Notes: generated by a model not told the origin, from the letters alone. Counted from the first letter of the stretch, positions 1 to 5,698 are shown. The stretch is 10,415 nucleotides of DNA from Nitrososphaeraceae archaeon (GCA_025937665.1 JAICQW010000052.1:1-10415); one strand, 5' to 3'. Made by a program: numbers and translations.

Positions 1-14
1 TTAATTTAGAAAAG

Positions 15-148
15 TAGCCCGGAGCAGATTCGAACTGCTGTCCTCAGGTATCTTTTCATGACGATCCAGAGCCTGAAATCCATAGCCCTCCTGTGGAGTT
101 TGACCGCTAGATTCGGCATCGACACAATCGTGTAGATTCGACCGGGCT
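15..148 (-). tRNA. tRNA-Gln (anticodon CTG) with three probable introns
   Basis: Read on the minus strand, the ends form a perfect 7-bp acceptor stem (AGCCCGG with CCGGGCT) followed by discriminator A; no CCA is encoded. The T arm is perfect (AGCAG, loop TTCGAAT, CTGCT). The anticodon stem is TCAGG/CCTGA around loop CTCTGGA, giving anticodon CTG at 67-69; archaeal tRNA-Gln typically starts AGCCC and carries this loop. The gene is 134 bases, far too long for a Gln tRNA. Removing about 27 bases in the 5' D-stem strand (112-138, plus or minus one), 19 bases in the 3' D-stem strand (81-99) and 16 bases just after the anticodon loop (49-64 or 50-65) leaves 72 bases with a 4-bp D stem, D loop AGCGGTCA and variable loop GGAC. 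What is seen is the stems and excess length; exact splice points are inferred. A TATA-like box lies upstream. Confidence 0.85.
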
Positions 149-181
149 AATTCACGAGCTACAAGTAGAAACTTTCAAACG

Positions 182-190
182 GATATTTAT
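182..190 (-). promoter_or_regulatory. TATA-like box for the tRNA gene
   Basis: On the minus strand the sequence ATAAATATC lies about 38 bases before the first tRNA base, so transcription would begin around 160 with a short 5' leader. This matches the usual TATA-to-start distance of about 25 bases in archaea. Confidence 0.5.
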
Positions 191-513
191 CGGTATCTTT
201 GGTTTAACCAACTTATATTTAGATTATTAACTTATACGCGCATTTAGTAGAATAGTGGATGCCGTTAATTCAAAAACTAGGACAATAAAAAAACAATGGT
301 GTATTCTAAATTTTGTAATCTCAATCAAATCCTATTAACAAAGAAATCTACGAATATTACATATTAGGAAGCTTGGATATACTACACACGAAATTTTCTT
401 CAAACACCAGTAAATTGACTGATCAAATAAAATCATGTTATGAAAAGTAATAGGCAGTTATAACAAGTTTTTAAATGAATTTTCTACGAAATGTATCTAT
501 CATCTCACCTGAT

Positions 514-546
514 GGTATGGTTGGTGCTTTCCCATACCGAAGGCAC
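514..546. other. Two overlapping, mutually exclusive hairpins
   Basis: GGTATGG (514-520) can pair with CCATACC (532-538), 7 bp. Alternatively GTGCTTTC (524-531) can pair with GAAGGCAC (539-546), 8 bp with one G-T wobble. The second 5' strand lies in the loop of the first hairpin and there are no spacer bases for a pseudoknot, so only one stem should form at a time. Such switching pairs are typical of regulatory RNAs or attenuators. No ligand class is recognised and strand is unknown. Confidence 0.45.
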
Positions 547-574
547 TAATCAATTACTATTAACGTAGACAAAT

Positions 575-606
575 CTTAAAAAAATCGACTGGACTAATTC
601 TAGTCC
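575..606 (-). terminator. Hairpin plus T-run terminator of the small acidic protein gene
   Basis: Read on the minus strand, GGACTA-GAAT-TAGTCC forms a 6-bp stem with a 4-base loop that includes the TAG stop codon at 600-602. Six bases later there is a run of seven T. Archaeal termination mainly needs the T-run; the bacterial-looking hairpin in front is an addition. Confidence 0.5.
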
Positions 607-827
607 ATCTTTTCTTCTATCTTTTCTTTTTGATATTCGCTATCCAAATCCTTGTCAGGATCTGCTATTTTGTTTGCAACTGCTTTTGCACCGGCTTTAA
701 CTTTGTCCCCTGCATCCTCCAATTCTTCTCCTGCATCATCCAATACCTCTTCGGTGTCGGTTTTTGCATTCTCAAATTCTCTTTCTTCTTTGGTTTCGAA
801 TTCTCCCATTGTATCATTAGTATGCAC
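600..827 (-). CDS. Small acidic helical protein of unknown function
   Basis: A 75-residue, strongly charged protein with no cysteine and very few aromatic residues. The middle (about residues 20-60) is rich in E, D, K and A in a pattern that suggests one or two amphipathic helices, including the stretch DAGEELEDAGDKVKAGAKAV. There is no signal peptide or membrane segment. Such short charged proteins are common in soil ammonia-oxidising archaea and recall stress-related CsbD/LEA-like proteins in composition only; no family is claimed. The longest frame begins with GTG at 825-827; an ATG at 807-809 (residue 7) is the alternative. A TATA-like CATAAACA on the minus strand (855-862) puts the transcript start near 832, which suits either. 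It diverges from the ferritin-like gene at 1043 and ends in a hairpin/T-run. Confidence 0.7.
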   Translation of the reverse strand: MHTNDTMGEFETKEEREFENAKTDTEEVLDDAGEELEDAGDKVKAGAKAVANKIADPDKDLDSEYQKEKIEEKMD

Positions 828-854
828 TACATTGCTTAATAGAAATAATGAACC

Positions 855-862
855 TGTTTATG
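855..862 (-). promoter_or_regulatory. TATA-like box for the small acidic protein gene
   Basis: CATAAACA on the minus strand, about 31 bases before the GTG start at 827, which predicts a 5-base leader for GTG or about 23 bases for the internal ATG. Confidence 0.35.
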
Positions 863-1042
863 CACTTAACCACTACGAGGAATCCTGCGCGTTAGTGTAT
901 CATAATACCCTATTCTCAGTAGGATTTAAGATCCAACTTGTTCCTTTGCAATGGTAAATCGTCGAGATAAATAAAGCATAACTTCATCCACTGCTGGTGG
1001 CTACTATCACTATTAAGAGATAATGTACATGTAATAATTAGT

Positions 1043-1528
1043 ATGGCCGATCAAGAAATGATACAAGAAAAGATAGGTGAAGCGTTAGGTTTGGAGAAAG
1101 CAGCGCAAAAGGCTGTGAAGGATTTGGATTCAAGAGGTTTATTGAAGCCGGAGCAAATGAAGAAATTATCTAAAATGAAAGAAGAGGCAAGTCAGCAAGA
1201 AGATGAAATGGAAGATCTAGTCAAGGATCTTGTAGAAAGTGATGGATTTGATGAAGACACTATTGACGAGAAGGCTGAAGAAACTGCTGAAAAGGCCTCG
1301 AAGATGATGGAAATATACCTTGGAGATGAGCCTGATACACAAGAAGCCCTAGAGTTCCTTTGTCTAGCGGAAGGTGGCGAAGTAACTCACTATGAAGTCT
1401 TAAATTCAGTTTCTAAGGATGTAAAGAACAAGAAATTTGGAACAAAAGTAAGATCGATTCTCAAGGAAGAAAAAAGGCATTTAGATCTATGCACTAAGAT
1501 GGCTAAGGATAACGCTGCTTCTGCGTAA
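1043..1528 (+). CDS. Ferritin-like protein, YciF/DUF892 type
   Basis: A 161-residue all-helical, acidic protein. The C-terminal half carries paired ferritin-like motifs: E110, then E113-V-T-H116 within LAEGGEVTHYEVL, and E142/E143-K-R-H146 within LKEEKRHLDLC. The N-terminal half has a matching helix, EEASQQEDEMEDLV at 48-60, like the glutamate-rich helix of the YciF/DUF892 family. Ferritin-like folds of this kind bind a di-metal centre, and family members are tied to stress response; activity here is unknown. Length is close to the family norm (about 150-170). The ATG start is followed directly by MADQEMIQEK with no competing upstream start. A T-rich terminator and 47 bases separate it from nadE, so co-transcription is uncertain. 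A rubrerythrin-like role is possible. Family assignment rests on motif recognition, not on a search. Confidence 0.8.
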   Translation: MADQEMIQEKIGEALGLEKAAQKAVKDLDSRGLLKPEQMKKLSKMKEEASQQEDEMEDLVKDLVESDGFDEDTIDEKAEETAEKASKMMEIYLGDEPDTQEALEFLCLAEGGEVTHYEVLNSVSKDVKNKKFGTKVRSILKEEKRHLDLCTKMAKDNAASA

Positions 1529-1534
1529 AAATCC

Positions 1535-1564
1535 TATTTTTTATTTTTTGCTCAAGATTTTTCT
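1535..1564 (+). terminator. T-run terminator after the ferritin-like gene
   Basis: Two runs of six T (1537-1542 and 1544-1549) and a further run of five T (1558-1562) follow the stop at 1526-1528. T-runs on the coding strand are the main termination signal of archaeal RNA polymerase. Some read-through into nadE is possible. Confidence 0.5.
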
Positions 1565-1575
1565 CCCATTAGCAA

Positions 1576-2340
1576 ATGTCCCATAATTTTCTCGTAAAGG
1601 ACTACGCAAAGGTTACCAATAAGATCACTGATTTTATTTTAGACCAAGTCACCTCAAGAAAGAAAAAAGGTGTAGTCATAGGACTCAGTGGAGGAATTGA
1701 TTCTTCAGTCTGTGCTGTATTAGCGTGCCGAGCCCTTGGAAACAGGAGAACATTTAGTTTGTTCATGCCCGAAAAGGGTTTGGCAACGAGAACGGACATC
1801 AACAATGTGCATTACCTGGCAAGATCATTAAAAATTCCGTGCAGGGAAATCCAGATTGAGGGCGGAAAAAAGATTCTATTAAAATCGTTACCAAAGCAGA
1901 GATTAGCGGGAGGAAACTTTTCAGCTAGACTTAGAATGGCATTGCTATATTATTTTGCAGCAACCCATAATCTCTTGGTATTGGGAACTGCTGACAAGAG
2001 CGAACTTATGTTAGGTTATTTTACCAAGTTTGGTGATGCTGGAGCGGATATATTTCCTATTGGCGAGTTATACAAAAGCCACGCTAAACTATTAGCCAGA
2101 CAACTAAAGCTGCCAGATGAAATTATCCAGCAGAAAAGTAGTCCTCGTTTCTGGAAAGGTCAATTAGCGGAAAAAGAAATAGGATTACCATATCATGAGA
2201 TTGATAGAATATTAGAATCTTACCTAAGGAATGATCTGAAGAACTGTGACATCAGCAAGTCTAAAATAAAACTAGTAACCGACATGATAAGGAAGACTCA
2301 ACATAAGAAGGAACATGTTCCTATTTGCAATCCTTTTTAA
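1576..2340 (+). CDS. nadE: NH3-dependent NAD+ synthase
   Basis: Catalyses the last step of NAD biosynthesis in the cytoplasm: nicotinic acid adenine dinucleotide plus ATP and an amino donor gives NAD+. The 254-residue protein has the N-type ATP-pyrophosphatase P-loop SGGIDSS (38-44), the GNFSARLRM segment (113-121), GTADKSE (137-143) and the hallmark KFGDAGADIFPIGELYK (151-167). A late segment at 188-210, with GQLAEKEIGLPYHEID, matches the family's GQxDExxLGxxYxxID. The C-terminus (HKKEHVP, 243-249) fits the usual basic tail. Length is normal for the ammonia-dependent form; there is no glutaminase domain, so nitrogen would come from free ammonia or a partner subunit, which suits an ammonia oxidiser. 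ATG follows an A-rich spacer with no clear ribosome binding site. It reads the same way as the ferritin-like gene before it. Confidence 0.97.
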   Translation: MSHNFLVKDYAKVTNKITDFILDQVTSRKKKGVVIGLSGGIDSSVCAVLACRALGNRRTFSLFMPEKGLATRTDINNVHYLARSLKIPCREIQIEGGKKILLKSLPKQRLAGGNFSARLRMALLYYFAATHNLLVLGTADKSELMLGYFTKFGDAGADIFPIGELYKSHAKLLARQLKLPDEIIQQKSSPRFWKGQLAEKEIGLPYHEIDRILESYLRNDLKNCDISKSKIKLVTDMIRKTQHKKEHVPICNPF

Positions 2341-2371
2341 GGTTCATTGCATAGAATTGCTAGACCTTGCA

Positions 2372-2381
2372 GATTTTTTAA
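2372..2381 (+). promoter_or_regulatory. TATA-like box / T-run between nadE and the SemiSWEET gene
   Basis: ATTTTTTAAG lies about 50 bases before the ATG at 2427. It can act both as the T-run ending nadE transcripts and as a TATA-like element that starts transcription near 2403. That start leaves a purine-rich AAGGAG (2408-2413) in the leader and would exclude the upstream TTG at 2397. Confidence 0.35.
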
Positions 2382-2426
2382 GTATGAAAAGGTTCTTTGT
2401 ACTCTACAAGGAGAAAATTTTGTAAA

Positions 2427-2696
2427 ATGACTGACTATGTAGTATTTTTGGTAGGAATTTCTGCAACTATTTTCAGCCTGTGGAGTACGGTACCCCAAAT
2501 TAGTAAATCCCTAAGAACCAAGAAAACTGATGACGTATCAAAGTGGCTGATTATATCGCTTATTGTTGGACTTTCCTTATGGGTGATTTATGGAATTCTA
2601 AAGGGAGATATCGTCATCGCATCAGCGAATGCCATTGGTGTCACTTTAAATATTATTTTATTTAGTCTAAAAATAAAATACACTGTCAATAAATGA
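2427..2696 (+). CDS. SemiSWEET / PQ-loop (MtN3-like) membrane transporter
   Basis: An 89-residue integral membrane protein with three hydrophobic helices (about 4-20, 41-60 and 64-82), the arrangement of one triple-helix bundle of the SWEET/PQ-loop fold. The diagnostic P23-Q24 pair sits at the end of helix 1 in STVPQISKSLRTKKTDDVS, and the stretch KTDDVS before helix 2 is typical of SemiSWEETs. Family members dimerise in the cytoplasmic membrane and move sugars down their gradient; the substrate here is unknown. The frame extends upstream to a TTG at 2397, but the ATG at 2427 gives the normal family length, begins right before helix 1, and follows AAGGAG at 2408-2413 (spacing 13, rather long). 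The two flanking membrane proteins do not suggest a pathway. Confidence 0.9.
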   Translation: MTDYVVFLVGISATIFSLWSTVPQISKSLRTKKTDDVSKWLIISLIVGLSLWVIYGILKGDIVIASANAIGVTLNIILFSLKIKYTVNK

Positions 2697-2735
2697 GTAA
2701 CGAGGAAAACGAAAAATTGAATCCAAATAATAGAC

Positions 2736-2742
2736 TATATAA
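2736..2742 (+). promoter_or_regulatory. TATA box for the 2786 membrane protein gene
   Basis: TATATAA lies about 47 bases before the ATG at 2786, so transcription would begin around 2765 with a leader of roughly 20 bases. Confidence 0.5.
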
Positions 2743-2785
2743 CTAGCAAATGTCGTTCCTTTATTAGGCTCTAGGAAAATATAAC

Positions 2786-3127
2786 ATGGACGAAATAATA
2801 AAGAAAACAAATAAGAAAAAGAAACCTAGTTTCAGAAGTGCTGCCCTGGCTCTAGGAATATCTATTGTCGCAGATGCCTTGGATTACTTGGCCGCTCCAC
2901 TATTTAGTATACCCGTAATCGGTGACATGTTTGATGTTATAACAACCTGGCTGTTGTATTCGATAACTAAAAGTAAGGTCTCAGTGATCATGAACCTTGC
3001 TGAATTTATTCCGTTTGTAGACTTTCTACCTGTTTATACAATATCTACTTTGATCTGGATATTGAGAGAATATGGATATGAATCAACAGTTAGAAAGTTG
3101 CTAGGATTATTATCAAATAAACGCTAA
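2786..3127 (+). CDS. Small membrane protein, unknown function
   Basis: 113 residues. A lysine-rich cytoplasmic-type N-terminus (KKTNKKKKP, 6-14) is followed by hydrophobic segments at about 18-42, 43-61 and 72-93 and a basic C-terminal tail ending LLSNKR. Two stretches look alike: IPVIGDMFDVITTWLLY (42-58) and IPFVDFLPVYTISTLIWI (75-92), each with isoleucine-proline, an aspartate in a hydrophobic run, then threonine/tryptophan. This suggests an internal duplication of a short re-entrant or transmembrane unit. The lysine-rich start fits the positive-inside rule. I do not recognise a named family. Similar small proteins with proline-aspartate hydrophobic units occur in archaea without assigned role. 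It has its own TATA box and is convergent with the gene at 3282-3698. Confidence 0.8.
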   Translation: MDEIIKKTNKKKKPSFRSAALALGISIVADALDYLAAPLFSIPVIGDMFDVITTWLLYSITKSKVSVIMNLAEFIPFVDFLPVYTISTLIWILREYGYESTVRKLLGLLSNKR

Positions 3128-3248
3128 TGTCCAACTTATAATCATCGATTAAGCAAGTTCTACTAACTTAAGGGAGTAAACATATCGCTGGTAACTCGGA
3201 GTCTAAAACCGCTTTACAAAAATATTAAGTTCATTTTCTACCCACACT

Positions 3249-3260
3249 TGTAGAAAAAAA
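3249..3260 (-). terminator. T-run after the 3282-3698 gene
   Basis: On the minus strand a run of seven T lies about 25 bases past the stop codon of the repeat-bearing gene, consistent with T-run termination. Confidence 0.35.
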
Positions 3261-3281
3261 GATCATTCACGGAGGGCCTCT

Positions 3282-3698
3282 CTACTTCTTACTTCTAGCC
3301 TTCATTTGTTTTGGCTGATTCTGTTCTCTTCTATGAATAAAATTATCGTTTTCATCTAATGCTGATGCTGGGACTTCTTTGGATTCTCCGCCTACTGCAT
3401 ATTTACTGTAATTGATAACTGTGTTAATGCCATCTTTTTCGGGACCATTTTTATTTTCCATCCTTTCCTTCTTTGTATACTCTTGGTCTTGCATTCTTCT
3501 ATGAATAAAATTATCGTTTTCATCTAATCCGGCATTTTCATCTACATTTTTCATCTGATGTTCGGTTGTAAATGCTGGGAACTCTTTATTTTCCATCCTT
3601 ACCTTCTTTCTATTATGCGGGTTCTGTTCTGCTATTCCAATTTCTCTTTTTTCTCTCTCCGCCTTTTTAATTATATTTACGTCTTCGTCTTCTGCCAT
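3282..3698 (-). CDS. Charged, repeat-bearing, probably disordered protein
   Basis: 138 residues, very rich in E, K, N, D, R and Q, with no cysteine and almost no hydrophobic clusters, so it is probably largely disordered and soluble. It contains exact repeats: LDENDNFIHRR at 58-68 and again at 114-124, and RMENK at 34-38 and 79-83. The first is also an exact 34-base DNA repeat, 168 bases (56 codons) apart, which keeps frame. The repeats look like short binding motifs joined by linkers. ATG start at 3696-3698; a TATA-like TCTTAATATTT on the minus strand about 25 bases upstream predicts a leaderless or near-leaderless transcript. It converges with the membrane protein gene and diverges from the broken PRC-barrel-like gene. 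No family or function is recognised; a stress or nucleic-acid-related role would be guesswork. Confidence 0.8.
   Translation of the reverse strand: MAEDEDVNIIKKAEREKREIGIAEQNPHNRKKVRMENKEFPAFTTEHQMKNVDENAGLDENDNFIHRRMQDQEYTKKERMENKNGPEKDGINTVINYSKYAVGGESKEVPASALDENDNFIHRREQNQPKQMKARSKK
3327..3360. repeat. 34-base direct repeat, copy 1
   Basis: Exact match to 3495-3528, with a 168-base period. It encodes the C-terminal LDENDNFIHRR copy of the minus-strand gene 3282-3698. Perfect identity at the DNA level suggests recent duplication or gene conversion inside the gene. Confidence 0.9.
3495..3528. repeat. 34-base direct repeat, copy 2
   Basis: Exact match to 3327-3360; it encodes the central LDENDNFIHRR copy of the same gene. 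A second, imperfect repeat pair encoding RMENK lies at about 3451-3473 and 3586-3608, with a 135-base period. Confidence 0.9.
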
Positions 3699-3716
3699 TG
3701 ACTAATAAATAGACAA

Positions 3717-3728
3717 CAAATATTAAGA
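3717..3728 (-). promoter_or_regulatory. TATA-like box for the repeat-bearing gene
   Basis: TCTTAATATTT on the minus strand is centred about 25 bases from the ATG at 3698, the distance expected for a leaderless archaeal transcript. Confidence 0.45.
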
Positions 3729-3858
3729 ATATGTCATGAGTTGAGTTTCAAAATCTGATGGGTGGCATGAAACGACGGAATGAATGGATAAATCAATTTT
3801 ATCTTTTAATTGTTTTAAGGATTCAATCGTTAAATCAAATGTTGGTATACCATTTTGT

Positions 3859-4090
3859 ATGGATGAAACAATAGATTGGGAGAGAGTAATAGAGAAAGAA
3901 GCACGGGGAATAAAATAATTACGATTTAGGCGAGGTTCAAGAAATAAATGAACAGCATGTTATAACAAAAAAAGGTGTCGTTGATAAAGACAAGTTTTAC
4001 CTGCCTAGAAATAAAGTAAACAGATTCGACGGGGATAAACTGTGGTTTGAACTTACTAGAGACGAAGCCAAGACATACAAGCACGATTAA
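3859..4090 (+). pseudogene. PRC-barrel-like small protein gene with one-base frameshift
   Basis: Reading from the ATG at 3859 gives MDETIDWERVIEKEARGIK and then a TAA stop at 3916-3918. Skipping one A of the run of four A at 3912-3915 restores a continuous frame: GI, then NNYDLGEVQEINEQHVI, TKKGVVDKDKFYLPRNKV and on to DEAKTYKHD, stop at 4088-4090, about 77 residues in all. The restored protein has the look of the small PRC-barrel/DUF2171-like proteins frequent in ammonia-oxidising archaea: an ARGI(N)xYDLGEV opening strand and a KxKFYxPxxxV segment, followed by a strand ending in LWF. Such single-barrel proteins are presumed cytoplasmic and mostly uncharacterised. A TATA-like GTTAAATC at 3829-3836 sits 26 bases before the ATG, so the promoter seems intact. 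The break could be true decay, a programmed shift, or an error in the homopolymer. Family assignment is from memory. Confidence 0.8.
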
Positions 4091-4242
4091 CCAAGTTATT
4101 TTCTACATTCTTTTAATTTCGTTACTACTATGTTAGACAGTGATATTAGTACGCAATTGTCAATTTGTTTGTTTGTTACTTAATGCCCATAAAACAGTTC
4201 AATGAACCCATAATGGACTTTTTAATATCATACCGATTTCCA

Positions 4243-4249
4243 TTTATAG
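4243..4249 (+). promoter_or_regulatory. TATA-like box for the 4285 gene
   Basis: TTTATAG centred about 39 bases before the ATG at 4285, predicting a leader of roughly 12 bases. Confidence 0.35.
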
Positions 4250-4284
4250 TTGCTTCTGTTAAACTAAAGTCAAATTGATACTTG

Positions 4285-4785
4285 ATGATTAACGAAGAGA
4301 ATGAATTTAATAAAATCTATGATTCTTTATTAGAAATTGAATCTCTTGTTGATAGAATGTATGTTCCTACAACAACTATGGAAGATGGAATCCATAAGCG
4401 TGAAATAGTAGCAGATCGTGGAAATTATAAGAAGTTTGTAGATTTTGAAGTCAATTTTACACACAACTACTATGATTTCATTACCACCATAGTTCATAAA
4501 TTAGTGGATATCACAAATAGTAAAATTCATTCCGAAAAAGATTCACAAATACTTTATATGAAAATTATTGATATACTTCGAAAGATGACTTATCAGAGGG
4601 GTCACCGCGGGGTAATCGCTGAATTGGATGGAGCCGCTAAAAAATTCAAAATCTCCAGATCTTCTCCATTTATTAATATACTGGACATTGATATTAATTT
4701 AATAGATGATGCTTTGAAAGTTATAGAAAATTTTAAGAGCAAATTTCTTACAGACCCACATGAGAAGCCCGGCCAGTCCCTTTAG
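4285..4785 (+). CDS. Helical protein of unknown function
   Basis: 166 residues from the ATG at 4285; a TTG directly before it (4282) is the only alternative and would add one residue. The sequence is predicted mostly helical, without signal peptide, membrane segment or cysteine. Features that can be pointed to: an acidic N-terminus, an aromatic-rich stretch FVDFEVNFTHNYYDFI (about 51-66), a basic central segment LRKMTYQRGHRGV (about 98-110), and a second helical region with NILDIDINLIDDALKVI (about 131-147). The protein ends in a proline/glycine tail. No motif of a known enzyme is visible. It stands alone between the broken PRC-barrel-like gene and a zinc-ribbon miniprotein, with its own TATA-like box, so context gives no role. 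Codon use is like its neighbours, which supports a real gene. Confidence 0.75.
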   Translation: MINEENEFNKIYDSLLEIESLVDRMYVPTTTMEDGIHKREIVADRGNYKKFVDFEVNFTHNYYDFITTIVHKLVDITNSKIHSEKDSQILYMKIIDILRKMTYQRGHRGVIAELDGAAKKFKISRSSPFINILDIDINLIDDALKVIENFKSKFLTDPHEKPGQSL

Positions 4786-4888
4786 TAGAATAACATACAA
4801 TATTCAATACACTCGCTGCGGCTTAGCGCATTGAATTAAGTTAACTTTTGAAATGTCCTGATTGTTACTAATATCCATTGAGTAAAAT

Positions 4889-4897
4889 AATATATAG
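4889..4897 (+). promoter_or_regulatory. TATA box of a leaderless zinc-ribbon gene
   Basis: AATATATAG is centred 27 bases before the ATG at 4920, exactly the spacing expected when transcription starts at or next to the start codon. Confidence 0.55.
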
Positions 4898-4919
4898 TAT
4901 TACTGAATCTAATTAGTCA

Positions 4920-5048
4920 ATGTCAGACGATGAAGTCATAAATACGGGGTGTTCCCGCTGTTGGGGTGCTGTAGATTCTGAAACAAAAAATTGTAAGAGT
5001 TGTAACGGTCCCCAAGAAACATGCGAGTGTAAAATTGTGCCACACTAA
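4920..5048 (+). CDS. 42-residue zinc-ribbon miniprotein
   Basis: The short frame encodes MSDDEVINTGCSRCWGAVDS and then a second half with two more cysteine motifs. Cysteines lie at 11 and 14 (CSRC), 25 and 28 (CKSC) and 35 and 37 (CEC). The first two CxxC pairs, spaced by ten residues with a tryptophan and aspartate between, form a zinc-ribbon knuckle pair; the last CEC could add ligands. Zinc binding is inferred from the cysteines. A good TATA box 27 bases upstream and a start codon at the predicted transcript start support expression as a leaderless mRNA. It is too short for a confident family call. Role unknown: RNA binding or protein-protein contact is typical for this size class. Confidence 0.7.
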   Translation: MSDDEVINTGCSRCWGAVDSETKNCKSCNGPQETCECKIVPH

Positions 5049-5183
5049 GACAAATATAAAGGAAACATAATCAAGAAAAAAAGCGCATGATCCGCGTTAT
5101 CAATTTACTAGACATTGGTAAATTTGAGTCATGAGATTTAAATGCACAAAGAATAGATGCGAGATAGAAGACACAGGCTAAAG

Positions 5184-5190
5184 TTTAATT
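5184..5190 (+). promoter_or_regulatory. TATA-like box for the 5213 gene
   Basis: TTTAATT centred 26 bases before the GTG at 5213, which supports GTG as a leaderless start. Confidence 0.4.
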
Positions 5191-5212
5191 TGAATGTTAT
5201 TCAATTACATTT

Positions 5213-5698
5213 GTGGAAGACCTCGATAAAGAGTTAGGGCCATTGATAGAAAATTTTCGAAACCTAGTGAAGGAAGCAAGAGCAAAGAAGCTTGAGGCAC
5301 TAAGAGATGATGAAGGTTTAAAGAATGAATTCAAAGAGATGTCGCGGCGAGTAATTGAGCCAGCAATGAGAAAATTCGAGAGTTACCTGGAGAGTAAAGA
5401 TGTGAACTCAAGTGTTGATATCCAATCCGAAGTTGTGGGCGAAAAAAATCCTAGTATTGGATTCAGTTTACATCTCAAATTGACACATCAATCGAGATTT
5501 CCGAATATTAAATTCTCGTTATCTGGCGAAAAAATTTCAGTTCAAGAAGAACGCTTGATGACTAAAGGTGAAGTCAATCAAGATACTATACTGCAATATT
5601 ATGATAAAGAAGTAATAACGGAGGAATTTGTCAAGGACAGACTCATGAGACTAATTAAATCGTGCTTTGACAACGATTGGCAATCATTTTACTCCTAA
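5213..5698 (+). CDS. Conserved-looking protein of unknown function
   Basis: 161 residues from a GTG start chosen because a TATA-like box sits 26 bases upstream; no ATG is near the frame's beginning. The first 65 residues are charged and helical, possibly a coiled coil (for example IENFRNLVKEARAKKLEALR, 12-31). Residues 67-112 look like alternating beta strands (SVDIQSEVVGE, IGFSLHLKLTH, NIKFSLSGEKISVQEE). The last 45 residues return to helix and end in aromatic-rich DNDWQSFYS. There is no cysteine motif apart from a single C151, no signal peptide and no membrane segment, so it is probably cytoplasmic. The helix-strand-helix design resembles a small alpha/beta adaptor domain, but no family is recognised. 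It is convergent with the secreted protein gene at 5863-6405. Confidence 0.75.
   Translation: MEDLDKELGPLIENFRNLVKEARAKKLEALRDDEGLKNEFKEMSRRVIEPAMRKFESYLESKDVNSSVDIQSEVVGEKNPSIGFSLHLKLTHQSRFPNIKFSLSGEKISVQEERLMTKGEVNQDTILQYYDKEVITEEFVKDRLMRLIKSCFDNDWQSFYS

Larger units (their letters stand above)
149..599. other. Intergenic stretch without a convincing protein gene
   Basis: About 450 A+T-rich bases. The left end holds the tRNA promoter. The right end holds overlapping hairpins (514-546) and the terminator-like structure of the small acidic protein gene (575-606). The only plus-strand frame over the hairpins is 24 codons (475-549) and has no recognisable motif. Nothing else stands out. Confidence 0.6.

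Noticed and set aside
514..546. H-type pseudoknot from the two overlapping stems
   Set aside because: The strands leave no bases to cross the 7-bp stem, so both stems together are sterically unlikely; treated as alternative hairpins instead.
475..549. 24-codon ATG frame running over the alternative hairpins
   Set aside because: Too short, without a recognisable motif or a well-placed TATA box; the hairpins explain the sequence better.
652..957. Open plus-strand frame of about 100 codons overlapping the acidic protein gene
   Set aside because: It lies antisense to the 600-827 gene and shows serine/alanine-rich low complexity produced by the complement of its acidic codons; no promoter or motif supports it.
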